64,000 nucleotides of DNA from Pseudooceanicola nanhaiensis DSM 18065 (GCF_000688295.1 NZ_JHZF01000013.1:1302001-1366000), one strand, 5' to 3'; shown: positions 34,740 to 43,884, counted from the first letter of the stretch. Program-made: numbers and translations. The notes: generated from the sequence alone by a model not told the origin.

Positions 34740-35549
34740 ATGTGGAGCGATGGCGAGAACGGCGCGCCCTTTGGCGCCCCGCCGCCCGACCGGCGCGGGA
34801 TGGAGGCCACGGTGCGGGATGCCGTGGCCCAGGGACACGTCTCGCTGGCCTTCCAGCCGGTCGTGCAGGCGCTCAGGCCCGACCGGGTGGCGTTTCATGC
34901 GGGGCTGATCCGGGTCCTCGACCCGCAGGGCCGGCCGCTGCCGGAGGCGGAGGTCGCGGCGGCGGTCGAGGCCACGGCGACGGGGCGGGAGCTCGACCGC
35001 CTCGCGCTCCGGCTCGGGCTCGAGGCGCTGGCAGCCGAACCGGGGCTGCGGCTTTCGGTCGGCATGTCGGCGCGGTCCATCGGCTACCCCCGCTGGACGC
35101 GGGCGCTGAGGGAGGGGCTGATGCGGGATCGGACGGTGGGGGAGCGGCTGATCCTCGAGATCCCGGAACGCTCCGCGCTGCTGCTGCCGGACCTCGTGGC
35201 GCCCTTCATCGCGGATCAGGCGCGGCAGCGGATCAGCTTCGCGCTTGCGGGGTTCGGGGCAGGCTACACCGCGCTCCGGCACCTGACCGAGCTGCGGTTC
35301 GACCTGCTGAAACTCGACGGCGGTCTTGTCCGCGGCGTCGCGCGTCACCCGCAGAACCAGGTGCTGATCCGGGCCCTCGCCACGGTGGCGGCGACCTTCG
35401 ACATCTTCACACTGGCGCCGTCGGTGGACCGGGGCGAGGATGCGGATTGGCTGACCGGAGCGGGGATCGACTGCCTCCAGGGCTCCTACTTCGCCGCGCC
35501 GACGATGCATCCGCCCTGGGTGTCGCTCGGACCGAGGGCGCAGGCGTGA
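34740..35549 (+). CDS. Degenerate EAL-domain protein
   Basis: 269 residues from the ATG at 34740 (GGAGG six bases upstream). The fold of an EAL phosphodiesterase is clear (VSLAFQPVVQ, LILEIPERS, FALAGFGAGYTALRHL, FDLLKLDGGLV, LQGSYFAAP), but the metal-binding EAL motif reads HAGL, and the later DDFGxG motif reads GFGAGY. It is therefore most likely catalytically dead and could be a c-di-GMP or protein-binding domain. No other domain is attached. Located next to tag, in divergent orientation. Confidence 0.85.
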   Translation: MWSDGENGAPFGAPPPDRRGMEATVRDAVAQGHVSLAFQPVVQALRPDRVAFHAGLIRVLDPQGRPLPEAEVAAAVEATATGRELDRLALRLGLEALAAEPGLRLSVGMSARSIGYPRWTRALREGLMRDRTVGERLILEIPERSALLLPDLVAPFIADQARQRISFALAGFGAGYTALRHLTELRFDLLKLDGGLVRGVARHPQNQVLIRALATVAATFDIFTLAPSVDRGEDADWLTGAGIDCLQGSYFAAPTMHPPWVSLGPRAQA

Positions 35550-35990
35550 GGCCCGAGGGGCGCGCCGGTGTCCGGAGCCTCCGGGCTGCTGCCCCGTCGC
35601 GTGGATGCGAAGAGCTGGCGGCAGGCGGGACGGGTCCGCGGCCCGGCGCGGGCGGGTGAATGGCGGCGCGCGCCGGTGTCCGGCGCGAGCATTCCCTTGC
35701 CGGCGCGGTCCGGGCCACCGCCTCCGGGACGCGCTGCCCTTGGGCCGCGGCGAGGCCGGGCGCGCGTATCTGTCCGGCGCGAAAATGGCCTTCACCCGGC
35801 GCGATGGTGAGCCGCAGCCCGGGGCCCGCCGCCGGCTCAGGTCAGGCCCGAGGCCGGTCTCGCCCGTGACGCCGGGGCGCGGCAGATTTCCGCTGCGGAG
35901 GGCGTTGTGACGTAGGGGCATCTCATATATGCGTTGCAGCATGGAGGCGCGGGGCGAGAATTCCCTGCGTCATTTGATGGAGGATCATCC
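35550..35990. other. 441-bp gap upstream of phaA
   Basis: No convincing gene; open frames here have no recognisable features. It contains a 16-bp direct repeat (GCGCGCCGGTGTCCGG at 35560-35575 and 35668-35683). The last ~70 bp are notably AT-richer (around TCATATATGCG at 35922-35932) and probably hold the phaA promoter. Confidence 0.5.
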
Positions 35991-37166
35991 ATGACCAACG
36001 TCGTAATCGCCTCGGCAGCCCGCACCGCTGTCGGATCCTTTTCCGGTGCCTTCGCGAACACCCCGGCCCATGACCTGGGTGCGGCCGTGCTCGAAGCGCT
36101 CGTCGCGCGTGCCGGCATCGACAAATCGGACGTGTCCGAGACCATCCTCGGCCAGGTGCTGACCGCCGGACAGGGCCAGAACCCCGCACGCCAGGCCCAT
36201 GTGAACGCCGGCCTTCCGATCGGATCGGCCGCCTGGAGCATCAACCAGGTCTGCGGCTCGGGCCTGCGCGCCGTCGCGCTTGGCGCACAGCACATCATGC
36301 TGGGCGACGCCGACATCATCGCCGCGGGCGGGCAGGAGAACATGACGCTCAGCCCTCACGTCGCGCACCTGCGCGCCGGTCACAAGATGGGCGACGTCAA
36401 GTATATCGATTCGATGATCCGCGACGGCCTCTGGGACGCCTTCAACGGCTACCACATGGGCCAGACCGCCGAGAACGTGGCCGAGAAATGGCAGATCTCG
36501 CGCGATCAGCAGGACGAATTCGCCGTCGCCTCCCAGAACAAGGCCGAGGCCGCGCAGAAGGCCGGCAAGTTCGATGACGAGGTGATCCCTTTCACCGTGA
36601 AGACCCGCAAGGGCGAGATCACGGTCGACAAGGACGAATACATCCGCCACGGCGCGACCAAGGACGCGATGGAGAAGCTGAAACCCGCCTTCGCCAAGGA
36701 CGGTTCGGTCACCGCCGCCAATGCGAGCGGGATCAATGACGGCGCGGCCGGCGTCCTGCTGATGTCGGATGCCGAGGCCGAGAAGCGCGGCATCGAACCG
36801 CTGGCGCGGATTGTCTCCTACGCGACGGTGGGCCTCGACCCGTCGATCATGGGCGTGGGGCCGATCTATGCCTCGCGCAAGGCGCTGGAGAAGGCCGGCT
36901 GGAAGCCCGAGGACCTCGACCTCGTGGAGGCGAACGAGGCCTTCGCGGCACAGGCCTGCGCGGTGAACAAGGACATGGGCTGGGATCCGTCGATCGTGAA
37001 CGTGAACGGCGGCGCCATCGCCATCGGCCACCCGATCGGCGCCTCGGGCGCGCGGATCCTGAACACGCTGCTGTTCGAGATGAAGCGGCGCGACGCGAAG
37101 AAGGGTCTCGCCACGCTCTGCATCGGCGGCGGCATGGGCGTCGCAATGTGCGTCGAGCGCGGCTGA
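35991..37166 (+). CDS. phaA: Acetyl-CoA acetyltransferase (beta-ketothiolase)
   Basis: 391 residues from the ATG at 35991 with GGAGGA ahead. Thiolase catalytic residues are seen: nucleophile Cys in [10 protein letters not shown] (near residue 89), His in [10 protein letters not shown] and the second Cys in CIGGGMG. It condenses two acetyl-CoA to acetoacetyl-CoA. This supplies both polyhydroxybutyrate synthesis and the ethylmalonyl-CoA pathway, whose later enzymes are at 54.7-57.4 kb. An intrinsic terminator separates it from phaB. Confidence 0.96.
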   Translation: MTNVVIASAARTAVGSFSGAFANTPAHDLGAAVLEALVARAGIDKSDVSETILGQVLTAGQGQNPARQAHVNAGLPIGSAAWSINQVCGSGLRAVALGAQHIMLGDADIIAAGGQENMTLSPHVAHLRAGHKMGDVKYIDSMIRDGLWDAFNGYHMGQTAENVAEKWQISRDQQDEFAVASQNKAEAAQKAGKFDDEVIPFTVKTRKGEITVDKDEYIRHGATKDAMEKLKPAFAKDGSVTAANASGINDGAAGVLLMSDAEAEKRGIEPLARIVSYATVGLDPSIMGVGPIYASRKALEKAGWKPEDLDLVEANEAFAAQACAVNKDMGWDPSIVNVNGGAIAIGHPIGASGARILNTLLFEMKRRDAKKGLATLCIGGGMGVAMCVERG

Positions 37167-37184
37167 GCGGACCATCCCCCGGAG

Positions 37185-37207
37185 AAGGCGCCTGCGGGCG
37201 CCTTTTT
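37185..37207 (+). terminator. Intrinsic terminator after phaA
   Basis: Stem AAGGCGCC / GGCGCCTT with loop TGCG, followed by a T run (37203-37207). It starts 19 bp after the phaA stop. Confidence 0.88.
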
Positions 37208-37269
37208 CTTGCCCGGTCAGGGATTTGCGAAAGAGGCGCAATCCCGATGCGGAGAGACGTGAATTTCAT

Positions 37270-37288
37270 CGCGCAATAATGTTGCGCG
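37270..37288. promoter_or_regulatory. Inverted repeat upstream of phaB
   Basis: Perfect 7-bp arms CGCGCAA / TTGCGCG separated by TAATG, 61 bp upstream of phaB and downstream of the phaA terminator. It has the size and symmetry of an operator; the protein is unknown. PhaR is one possibility, but the sequence is not the CTGC-N3-GCAG form I recall for R. sphaeroides. Confidence 0.5.
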
Positions 37289-37348
37289 CGACGGTCTTGC
37301 CGAGTAACAGAGTTACCAAGGGTATTCGAATACACGGAGGAGTGATTC

Positions 37349-38074
37349 ATGGCCAGAACGGCACTCGTGACCGGCGGCTCGCGCGGCATCGGCGCGGCGA
37401 TTTCCAAGGCGCTGAAGGCGGCGGGCTACCAGGTGGCGGCCACCTACGCGGGCAATGACGACGCCGCGAAAGCCTTCACCGAGGAAACCGGCATCAAGAC
37501 CTACAAGTGGAACGTTGCCGATTACGAGGAGAGCAAGGCGGGCCTCGAGCAGGTCGAGGCCGAGGTCGGCCCGATCGACGTGGTGGTCGCCAACGCCGGC
37601 ATCACCCGCGACGCGCCGTTCCACAAGATGACGCCCGAGCAATGGCACCAGGTGATCGACACCAACCTCACCGGCGTCTTCAACACGGTCCACCCGGTCT
37701 GGCCGGGGATGCGGGAGCGCAAGTTCGGGCGGGTCATCGTGATCTCCTCGATCAACGGGCAGAAGGGCCAGTTCGGCCAGGTCAACTACGCGGCGACCAA
37801 GGCGGGCGACCTCGGGATCATCAAGTCGCTCGCGCAGGAGGGGGCGCGGGCCGGGATCACGGCGAACGCGATCTGCCCGGGCTACATCGCGACCGACATG
37901 GTGATGGCCGTGCCCGAGAAGGTGCGCGAGGCGATCATCGGCCAGATCCCCGTCGGGCGTCTGGGCGAACCCGAGGAAATCGCGCGCTGCGTGGTCTTCC
38001 TGGCGAGCGACGATGCGGGGTTCATCAACGGATCCACGATCACCGCGAACGGGGCGCAGTACATCGGCGGGTGA
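37349..38074 (+). CDS. phaB: Acetoacetyl-CoA reductase
   Basis: 241 residues, SDR fold. Nucleotide motif TGGSRGIG near the N-terminus, NAG motif in VVANAGITRD, catalytic Ser in ISSINGQ and YAATK. The G-Q-F-G-Q-x-N-Y-A-A-T-K pattern is the hallmark of PhaB. It reduces acetoacetyl-CoA to (R)-3-hydroxybutyryl-CoA with NADPH. ACGGAGGAG precedes the ATG. No phaC or phasin gene is in the window. Confidence 0.96.
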   Translation: MARTALVTGGSRGIGAAISKALKAAGYQVAATYAGNDDAAKAFTEETGIKTYKWNVADYEESKAGLEQVEAEVGPIDVVVANAGITRDAPFHKMTPEQWHQVIDTNLTGVFNTVHPVWPGMRERKFGRVIVISSINGQKGQFGQVNYAATKAGDLGIIKSLAQEGARAGITANAICPGYIATDMVMAVPEKVREAIIGQIPVGRLGEPEEIARCVVFLASDDAGFINGSTITANGAQYIGG

Positions 38075-38227
38075 CGGGTGGTGGCCGGCACGGGCACCGC
38101 GCCCGCTCCGGCCACGGCCACGACCTCCGGCGCGCGCATGCGCGGAACGACAAGCAGGGGCCGCGCCGCAGGGTGTGGCCTTTTCGCTTGATTGACAGCG
38201 GCTTGGGCGCCGGTCATCCCCGGGGCC

Positions 38228-39112
38228 ATGAAACACCCCGCCCGCCATCGCGCGACCCTCATCGGCTTCACCGCCGTCCTGCTCTGGGCGCTGCTGGCAC
38301 TCTTCACCGTGGGCAGCGCGCCGGTGCCGCCGTTGCAGCTCAACGCGATGTGCTTTGCCATCGGCGGGGCGCTCGGGGTCGGCTGGCTGCTCGCCAGGGG
38401 CGGCGCGGCGCGGCTGAGGGCGGTGCCGCCGAGGGTCTACCTCTTCGGGACGGCGGGGCTCTTCGGATACCATGCGCTCTACTTCGCGGCGCTCAGGCTC
38501 GCCCCGCCGGCCGAGGCCGGGCTGATCGCCTATCTCTGGCCGCTGCTGATCGTGCTCTTCTCGGGCCTGCTCCCCGGCGAGAGGCTGGGGGCCGGGCACC
38601 TGATGGGCGCGCTCGCGGGTTTCGCGGGGGCGGCGCTGATCGTGGGCGGCGGCGCGGGCTTCGACAGCACGGCGCTGCCGGGCTATGCGCTGGCCTTCGC
38701 CTGCGCGCTGACATGGTCGGGCTATTCGGTGATCTCGCGCCGGCTGGGCGCGATCCCGACCGAAAGCGTGGTGGTCTTCTGCCTCGCCACCGCCGCGCTC
38801 TCGGTCCCGCTGCACCTGGGTTTCGAGGAGACGGTCTGGCCCGTCTCGGCCCTTGGCTGGGCGGCGGTCGCGGGGCTGGGGCTGGGGCCCGTGGGGCTTG
38901 CCTTCTACGTCTGGGACCACGGCGTGAAGCGCGGCGACATCCAACTGCTCGGCGTGGCGAGCTATGCCGCGCCGCTCCTGTCCACGCTGGTGCTGGTCCT
39001 GACGGGGTTCGCCGAGCCGACGTGGCGGCTCGGCGTGGCTGCGCTGCTGATCACCGGCGGGGCGGCGCTTGCCGCGCGCGCCAGTTTCCGGGCCGCGGAC
39101 CAGGCGCCCTGA
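38228..39112 (+). CDS. EamA/DMT-family transporter (YddG-like exporter)
   Basis: 294 residues from the ATG at 38228, with ten predicted membrane segments in two EamA repeats. The motif SxxxAYLWPLLIVLFSGLL-type region (here LIAYLWPLLIVLF) and the late WDHGVKRGD turn are typical of the aromatic-amino-acid exporter YddG subgroup. Substrate inferred only. An in-frame TTG at 38192 is less likely as a start. Confidence 0.88.
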   Translation: MKHPARHRATLIGFTAVLLWALLALFTVGSAPVPPLQLNAMCFAIGGALGVGWLLARGGAARLRAVPPRVYLFGTAGLFGYHALYFAALRLAPPAEAGLIAYLWPLLIVLFSGLLPGERLGAGHLMGALAGFAGAALIVGGGAGFDSTALPGYALAFACALTWSGYSVISRRLGAIPTESVVVFCLATAALSVPLHLGFEETVWPVSALGWAAVAGLGLGPVGLAFYVWDHGVKRGDIQLLGVASYAAPLLSTLVLVLTGFAEPTWRLGVAALLITGGAALAARASFRAADQAP

Positions 39113-39139
39113 TCCCCGGATGATCGCATCCGGTGAGGG

Positions 39140-39301
39140 TCAGCTCAGCCGGCTGATCTCTTCCTTGAGTCGCAGTTTTTCCTTCTTGAGTTCCCGGATC
39201 TCCTGATCGGAGCAGCCGGGCGACCGCTGTGCCTTGTCCACGGCGGCCGAGAGGACCTGGTGTTTCTTCTTCAGCTCTTCGATATGCGAACCCAAGCTCA
39301 T
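39140..39301 (-). CDS. DUF465 (YdcH-like) small coiled-coil protein
   Basis: 53-residue protein: MSLGSHIEELKKKH, a helix break at SPGCSD, then a second helix ending EEISRLS. This two-helix, charged hairpin is the DUF465/YdcH pattern, of unknown function. GAGAGGAGAG lies just before the ATG. It ends convergently, 27 bp after the EamA transporter gene. Confidence 0.82.
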   Translation of the reverse strand: MSLGSHIEELKKKHQVLSAAVDKAQRSPGCSDQEIRELKKEKLRLKEEISRLS

Positions 39302-39404
39302 CAGTCTCTCCTCTCAATGATGACAACAGGTGAAGTGGAACACAGATTTACATTTGTGTCACGCGGCACCGAAGCACTTTGAAAGAGCGGCTGTTAACAG
39401 CCGA

Positions 39405-40166
39405 TTAGCGCGCGGCGTGGAATTCCAGCGCCGATTCGCCGCGCAGAATCGCGGCCGCGAGGGGGGTGTAGTCGGCCCGTCCGCCATAGCTGTCGCCCGC
39501 GTGGACAAGCAGCCCGTCATGCAGCCGGAAGGCGGCCCTGCCGCCCTTGCGGCCCCGCAGGAGCGCGAGCTGGCTTTCGCGGCCGCGGCGCGGGACAAGC
39601 GGTTTCAGCTCCAGCGAGCCGAGGCGCGCGGCGAAGGCGGTCAGCAGCTCCGGCAGGCGTTCGGCGCGATGGATGAAGGTCACCGTGCCCCCCGGGGCCG
39701 TGCGCCGGGCGGCGGCGGCGACCCAGATGTCGAGCGGCGTGGCCTCGCCATAGGCGGCCTCGCGCGAGGGGTCGGGCCCGGCGACCGAGGCGTCGCGGCG
39801 GAAGTAGGGCGGGTTGGCGATCACGTGGTCGAACTGGCGCTGGCGCAGCGCCGCGGGCAGCTCGGCCAGGTCGCCGGTGAAGACCTCCATCTCCAGGCCG
39901 TTCAGACTGGCGTTGCGGATGGCGAGTGCGGCGTGATCGGCCTGCCGCTCGACCCCGGCCAGCACGAGGCCCGGCACCCGCATGCCGGCGCAGAGCGCCG
40001 CCGTGCCGACGCCGCAGCCGAGGTCCAGCAGGCTCTGCCCCGGCTTCGCCGGCACCGAGGCGGCCAGCAGCACCGGGTCCACCCCCGCGCGGTAGCCCCG
40101 CTTCGGCTGGCAGAGCATCAGCCTGCCGCCAAGGAAGGCATCGCGGGAGAGGGTCGCCTCATCCAT
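39405..40166 (-). CDS. TrmN6/YfiC-type N6-adenine methyltransferase
   Basis: 253 residues with the SAM-binding motif LLDLGCGVGTAAL and catalytic NPPY in VIANPPYFRRD. The FLGGRLMLCQPKRGYRAGVDPVLLAA opening is typical of tRNA1(Val) (adenine-37-N6)-methyltransferases (TrmN6). The tRNA target is inferred from family. Its start overlaps the end of the DUF2007 gene by 8 bp, so the pair is coupled. Confidence 0.9.
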   Translation of the reverse strand: MDEATLSRDAFLGGRLMLCQPKRGYRAGVDPVLLAASVPAKPGQSLLDLGCGVGTAALCAGMRVPGLVLAGVERQADHAALAIRNASLNGLEMEVFTGDLAELPAALRQRQFDHVIANPPYFRRDASVAGPDPSREAAYGEATPLDIWVAAAARRTAPGGTVTFIHRAERLPELLTAFAARLGSLELKPLVPRRGRESQLALLRGRKGGRAAFRLHDGLLVHAGDSYGGRADYTPLAAAILRGESALEFHAAR

Positions 40167-40374
40167 CCGCGTCGATTCCGTTGTCGCGGATCGTGCGGAG
40201 GGCGCGGTCGTAATCCTCGGCCCGGACCATCAGGCGGCGCGGCAAGATGCCGATGGATCCCTCGAGGACGCTCATGTTTACGTCCATTTCGAAGCAGTCT
40301 ATATCCTCCCCCTGAAGCAGGGCCCGGGCGAAGGCGATCACGGTGATGTCGGTGCTGCGTAGGAGCTGTTTCAT
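40159..40374 (-). CDS. DUF2007 family protein
   Basis: 71 residues: MKQLLRSTDITVIAFARALL, then EGSIGILPRRLMV and a C-terminal helix. Matches the DUF2007 (putative signal-transducing) ferredoxin-like fold, function unknown. Overlaps the downstream methyltransferase gene. Divergent from the polyprenyl synthase gene, 65 bp between starts. Confidence 0.85.
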   Translation of the reverse strand: MKQLLRSTDITVIAFARALLQGEDIDCFEMDVNMSVLEGSIGILPRRLMVRAEDYDRALRTIRDNGIDADG

Positions 40375-40439
40375 GTCGGGGAAAGTGGGGGTGCGACGCG
40401 GTTTTGTCGAGGTTGCTCTCCGGCGCTGAAGGAATGACG

Positions 40440-41435
40440 ATGGATCAGGTAGCCACCAAACCGCACGACGCGCTGGCCGCGCATCTGGCAGACGAGATGG
40501 CGGCCGTCAACGAGGTGATCCGGGAGCGCATGGCCTCGCGCCACGCGCCGCGTATCCCCGAGGTGACGGCCCATCTTGTCGAGGCCGGGGGCAAGCGGCT
40601 GCGGCCGATGCTGGTGCTCGCCGCCGCGCGGCTCTGCGGATACGAGGGGCGCCACCACGTGAGCCTCGCCGCGACGGTGGAGTTCATCCACACGGCGACC
40701 CTTTTGCATGACGATGTCGTCGACGAGAGCGCGCAGCGGCGCGGGCGGCCGACGGCGAACCTGCTCTGGGACAACAAGTCCTCGGTCCTCGTGGGTGATT
40801 ACCTCTTCGCCCGCGCCTTCCAGCTGATGGTGGAGCCCGGGAACCTGCGCGTCCTGTCGATCCTGTCCGACGCCTCGGCCACGATCGCCGAGGGCGAGGT
40901 GCTGCAATTGTCGGCGGCGCAGGACCTGCGCACGTCCGAGGACGTCTACCTCCAGATCGTGCGCGGCAAGACCGCGGCGCTGTTTGCCGCGGCGACCGAG
41001 GCGGGGGCCGAGATCGCGGGCGCCGAGCCTGAGGTCGTGGAGGCGCTGCGCGATTATGGCGACGCGCTTGGAATCGCGTTCCAGATGGCCGACGACCTGC
41101 TGGATTACGAGGGCGACGCGGGGGCCACCGGCAAGAACATCGGCGACGATTTCCGCGAGCGCAAGCTGACCCTGCCGGTGATCAAGGCGGTGGCCGCCGC
41201 CGATGCGGAGGAGCGTGCCTTCTGGGTGCGCTGCATCGAGAAGGGGCGGCAGGAGGAAGGCGACCTTGCGCAGGCCCTCGGGCTTCTGGCGCGGCACGGG
41301 GCGCTTGACGCGACGCGGGAGGCGGCCTTCGGATGGTCCGCCACGGCGAAGGCGGCGCTTGCGAAGGTGCCGGCGCATCCGGTGCGCGACATGCTGGCCG
41401 AGATCGCGGATTACGTGGTCGCGCGTCTGCGGTGA
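40440..41435 (+). CDS. Long-chain polyprenyl diphosphate synthase
   Basis: 331 residues from the ATG at 40440, seven bases after AAGGA; an ATG at 40434 sits too close to that site. All-alpha prenyltransferase with the two aspartate-rich motifs: DDVVD at residues 91-95 and DDLLD at 218-222. The two small-residue positions before the first motif (ATLLH) fit long-chain (octa/decaprenyl) products, so it probably makes the ubiquinone-10 side chain. Also known as IspB/DdsA type. A tetraloop hairpin and an intrinsic terminator follow. Confidence 0.93.
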   Translation: MDQVATKPHDALAAHLADEMAAVNEVIRERMASRHAPRIPEVTAHLVEAGGKRLRPMLVLAAARLCGYEGRHHVSLAATVEFIHTATLLHDDVVDESAQRRGRPTANLLWDNKSSVLVGDYLFARAFQLMVEPGNLRVLSILSDASATIAEGEVLQLSAAQDLRTSEDVYLQIVRGKTAALFAAATEAGAEIAGAEPEVVEALRDYGDALGIAFQMADDLLDYEGDAGATGKNIGDDFRERKLTLPVIKAVAAADAEERAFWVRCIEKGRQEEGDLAQALGLLARHGALDATREAAFGWSATAKAALAKVPAHPVRDMLAEIADYVVARLR

Positions 41436-41441
41436 GCGGCT

Positions 41442-41459
41442 GCCGGGCCGCAGCCCGGC
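41442..41459 (+). repeat. 3'-end tetraloop hairpin after the polyprenyl synthase gene
   Basis: Perfect 7-bp stem GCCGGGC / GCCCGGC with loop CGCA, beginning 6 nt after the stop codon. Family member of the hairpins at 3641, 31491 and 50174. A separate true terminator lies just downstream. Confidence 0.7.
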
Positions 41460-41476
41460 CTGCGGAGATCCGAGAG

Positions 41477-41499
41477 GGCGGGGTCTACCCCGCCTTTTT
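41477..41499 (+). terminator. Intrinsic terminator of the polyprenyl synthase gene
   Basis: Stem GGCGGGG / CCCCGCC with loop TCTA followed by five T. Confidence 0.9.
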
Positions 41500-41559
41500 C
41501 GTTTCACTGCCTGCCGAAGCCCTGAGGGCGCGGGCGCCGGGCAGAGGTTCGCGCCAATG

Positions 41560-41590
41560 AAAAACGCCCGCTCCGTGGGAGCGGGCGTTT
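41560..41590 (-). terminator. Intrinsic terminator of lpdA
   Basis: Long stem CGCCCGCTCC / GGAGCGGGCG with loop GTG, flanked by A and T runs on both sides; on the minus strand it is followed by five T. It lies 19 bp after the lpdA stop and probably works in both directions. Confidence 0.9.
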
Positions 41591-41608
41591 CGATGGCGTC
41601 CGAAGGCC

Positions 41609-42997
41609 CTACGCGTGGATCGCGCCGTCGCCGCAGGCCAGCGCGGCCTCGCGGACGGCTTCCGACCACGTCGGGTGCGCGTGGCAGGTGAGCGCGAGGT
41701 CCTGCGCCGAGGCGCCGAATTCCATCGCCACGCAGACCTCGTGGATCAGGTCGCCCGCGCCCGGCCCGATGATATGGGCGCCGAGGATGCGGTCGGTTTC
41801 CTTGTCGGCGAGGATCTTCACGAAGCCCTCGGCGGCGAAGACCGCCTTGGCCCGCGCGTTGCCCATGAAGGAGAACTTGCCCGCCTTGTAGGCGCGGCCG
41901 GATTTCTTCAGCGTGTCCTCGGTTTCGCCCACCGAGGCGACCTCGGGCCAGGTGTAGATCACGCCCGGGATGACGCCGTAGTTCACGTGGCCATGCTTCC
42001 CGGCGATCACCTCGGCGCAGGCCATGCCCTCGTCCTCGGCCTTGTGGGCGAGCATCGGGCCCTTCACCGCGTCGCCGATGGCGTAGATGCCCTTGACGCT
42101 GGTCGCCCAGTGCTCGTCGGTCTCGATCACGCCCCGGTCGGTCATCTTCACGCCGAGATCCTTGAGCCCCAGCCCGTCGGTGAAGGCCTTGCGGCCGGTG
42201 GCCACCAGCACGACGTCGGCCTCGAGCTCGGCCTCGCTGTCGTCCTTCTTGAGCTTGTAGGTCACCTTGGCCTTCGTCTTCGTGGCCTCGACCGTCTGGA
42301 CGGCGGCGCCCATGATGAACTCCATCCCCTGCTTCTTGAGGATCTTCTGGAAGTTCTTCTGCACTTCGGGGTCCATGCCGGGGGTGATCTGGTCGAGGAA
42401 TTCGACCACCGTCACCTCGGTGCCGAGCCGGGCGTAGACCGACCCCATCTCGAGCCCGATCACGCCCGCGCCGATCACCACCATCTTCTTGGGGATCTTC
42501 GGCAGCGACAGCGCTCCGGTGGAGCTGACGACGATCTTCTCGTCAAGCTCCACGCCGGGGAGGGAGGCCGCCTCGGATCCGGTGGCGACGATGATGTTCT
42601 TCGCCTCGTGGACCTCGTCGCCGACCTTGACCTTGCCCGCCTCGGGGATCGAGCCCCAGCCCTTGAGCCAGTCGATCTTGTTCTTCTTGAACAGGAATTC
42701 GATGCCCTTGGTGTTCTGGTTCACGACGTCCTGCTTGTAGGCCTGCATCGTCTCCCAGTCGACGGTGGGCGCCTTGCCCTTCAGCCCCATGGTGGCGAAG
42801 TTGGCTTCCGCCTCGTGCAGCTGATGGGTCGCGTGCAGCAGCGCCTTGGAGGGGATGCATCCCACGTTCAGGCAGGTCCCGCCCAGCGTCTCGCGGCCCT
42901 CGACACAGGCGGTCTTGAGCCCGAGCTGCGCGCAGCGGATGGCGGCCACGTATCCGCCGGGGCCTGCGCCGATCACGATCACATCATAGGATGCCAT
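41609..42997 (-). CDS. lpdA: Dihydrolipoyl dehydrogenase (E3)
   Basis: 462 residues. FAD motif [18 protein letters not shown] N-terminus, redox disulfide in [16 protein letters not shown] motif [14 protein letters not shown], and C-terminal interface His-Glu pair in [10 protein letters not shown]. As the last gene of the suc block it is most likely the E3 component of the 2-oxoglutarate dehydrogenase complex, re-oxidising the lipoyl groups of SucB. A clear terminator follows. 93 bp separate it from the first MAPEG gene upstream. Confidence 0.96.
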   Translation of the reverse strand: MASYDVIVIGAGPGGYVAAIRCAQLGLKTACVEGRETLGGTCLNVGCIPSKALLHATHQLHEAEANFATMGLKGKAPTVDWETMQAYKQDVVNQNTKGIEFLFKKNKIDWLKGWGSIPEAGKVKVGDEVHEAKNIIVATGSEAASLPGVELDEKIVVSSTGALSLPKIPKKMVVIGAGVIGLEMGSVYARLGTEVTVVEFLDQITPGMDPEVQKNFQKILKKQGMEFIMGAAVQTVEATKTKAKVTYKLKKDDSEAELEADVVLVATGRKAFTDGLGLKDLGVKMTDRGVIETDEHWATSVKGIYAIGDAVKGPMLAHKAEDEGMACAEVIAGKHGHVNYGVIPGVIYTWPEVASVGETEDTLKKSGRAYKAGKFSFMGNARAKAVFAAEGFVKILADKETDRILGAHIIGPGAGDLIHEVCVAMEFGASAQDLALTCHAHPTWSEAVREAALACGDGAIHA

Positions 42998-43090
42998 TTG
43001 CTTCTCCTTGGGTCGGTTGCGACGTCGGGGGCACGGGCCTCGCGTCGGTCATATATATGTCGTTCCGGGACGGCTGCCGTTGCATCGCCG

Positions 43091-43495
43091 TCATCCCTGC
43101 CATGTCAGGGCGGTTACCAGCAGGATCGTGGTGGCGGCAAGGCCGACGAGCCAGATCAGAGAGCGCCATGGCACCCAGCCGAAGACATAGGCGGGGATGT
43201 AGAGCACGCGGGCGGCAAGGTAGAGCCACGCGCAGGCCACGGTCAGCGGCCCGGACTTGTCGGCCACGGCCAGCACGAGCACCGCGATGGCGAAGAGGAT
43301 CAGCCCCTCGAAATGGTTGTCGAGCGCGCGCTTGATGCGGCCGGGCTTGCCGGTCAGCTCGATCGGCTCGTCGCGCGGCCTGAGCGCGGCCTTGCGCCCG
43401 GCCTGGGCCTGGCCGGCGACAGAGTAGAGCGCGAGCTGTCCGACCTGGAGCAGCCCCGCGAGGGCAAGCGCCGTGAGTTCCGGGGTCATCGCCAT
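43091..43495 (-). CDS. MAPEG family membrane protein (copy 1)
   Basis: 134 residues, four membrane helices. MAPEG landmarks: RALDNHFEGLILFA and ARVLYIPAYVFGWVPWRSL. MAPEG proteins are trimeric glutathione-dependent transferases or peroxidases in eukaryotes; bacterial ones are mostly uncharacterised. Closely similar to the next gene upstream (copy 2), with which it overlaps by one base (TGATG). Lies between sucB and lpdA. Confidence 0.85.
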   Translation of the reverse strand: MAMTPELTALALAGLLQVGQLALYSVAGQAQAGRKAALRPRDEPIELTGKPGRIKRALDNHFEGLILFAIAVLVLAVADKSGPLTVACAWLYLAARVLYIPAYVFGWVPWRSLIWLVGLAATTILLVTALTWQG

Positions 43496-43884
43496 CAGAG
43501 CACCGCCGCCACGATCATCGCCAGCGTGGCCAGAAGGCCCAGGGTGAAGATCAGCGAGCGCCACGGCGCCCAGCCATAGAGATAGGCCGGCACGTAGAGC
43601 GCACGGGCGCCCACGTAGGTCCAGGCGCAGAGGGCGGTGAACCACGAGTTCTGGCCGGTGAACTGGACGAGCACGACGGCGGTGATGAAGAGCCCGATGT
43701 TCTCGACATGATTGTCGAGCGCCCGGCGCAGGCGCTTGGTGTCCCGCGACAGCTCGGGCATGTCGTCGCGCGGCGAGGTGTTCTTCTCGACCCCGGCGTC
43801 GCGGGTCAGGCGCTGCTGCGCCATCGCCATGATGACGACGTGGATCAGGGCGCAGGCGGCAAGGGCGGCGAGCTCGTGAGTCAT
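43495..43884 (-). CDS. MAPEG family membrane protein (copy 2)
   Basis: 129 residues, four membrane helices, with the motifs RALDNHVENIGLFI and ARALYVPAYLYGWAPWRSL shared with copy 1, pointing to a tandem duplication. It overlaps the 89-residue gene upstream by four bases (ATGA) and copy 1 downstream by one base. Function unknown. Confidence 0.85.
   Translation of the reverse strand: MTHELAALAACALIHVVIMAMAQQRLTRDAGVEKNTSPRDDMPELSRDTKRLRRALDNHVENIGLFITAVVLVQFTGQNSWFTALCAWTYVGARALYVPAYLYGWAPWRSLIFTLGLLATLAMIVAAVL

Noticed and set aside
35922-35945. PhaR site just upstream of phaA (TGCGTTGCAGCA)
   Set aside because: TGC/GCA words are present but not in the CTGC-N3-GCAG arrangement or any clear dyad; too weak to call.
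42998-43090. Separate promoter and operator for lpdA like those of sucC and sdhC
   Set aside because: The 93 bp upstream of lpdA contain no TGTGATCACA or GTTTTC element and no clear promoter; lpdA may be read from upstream.
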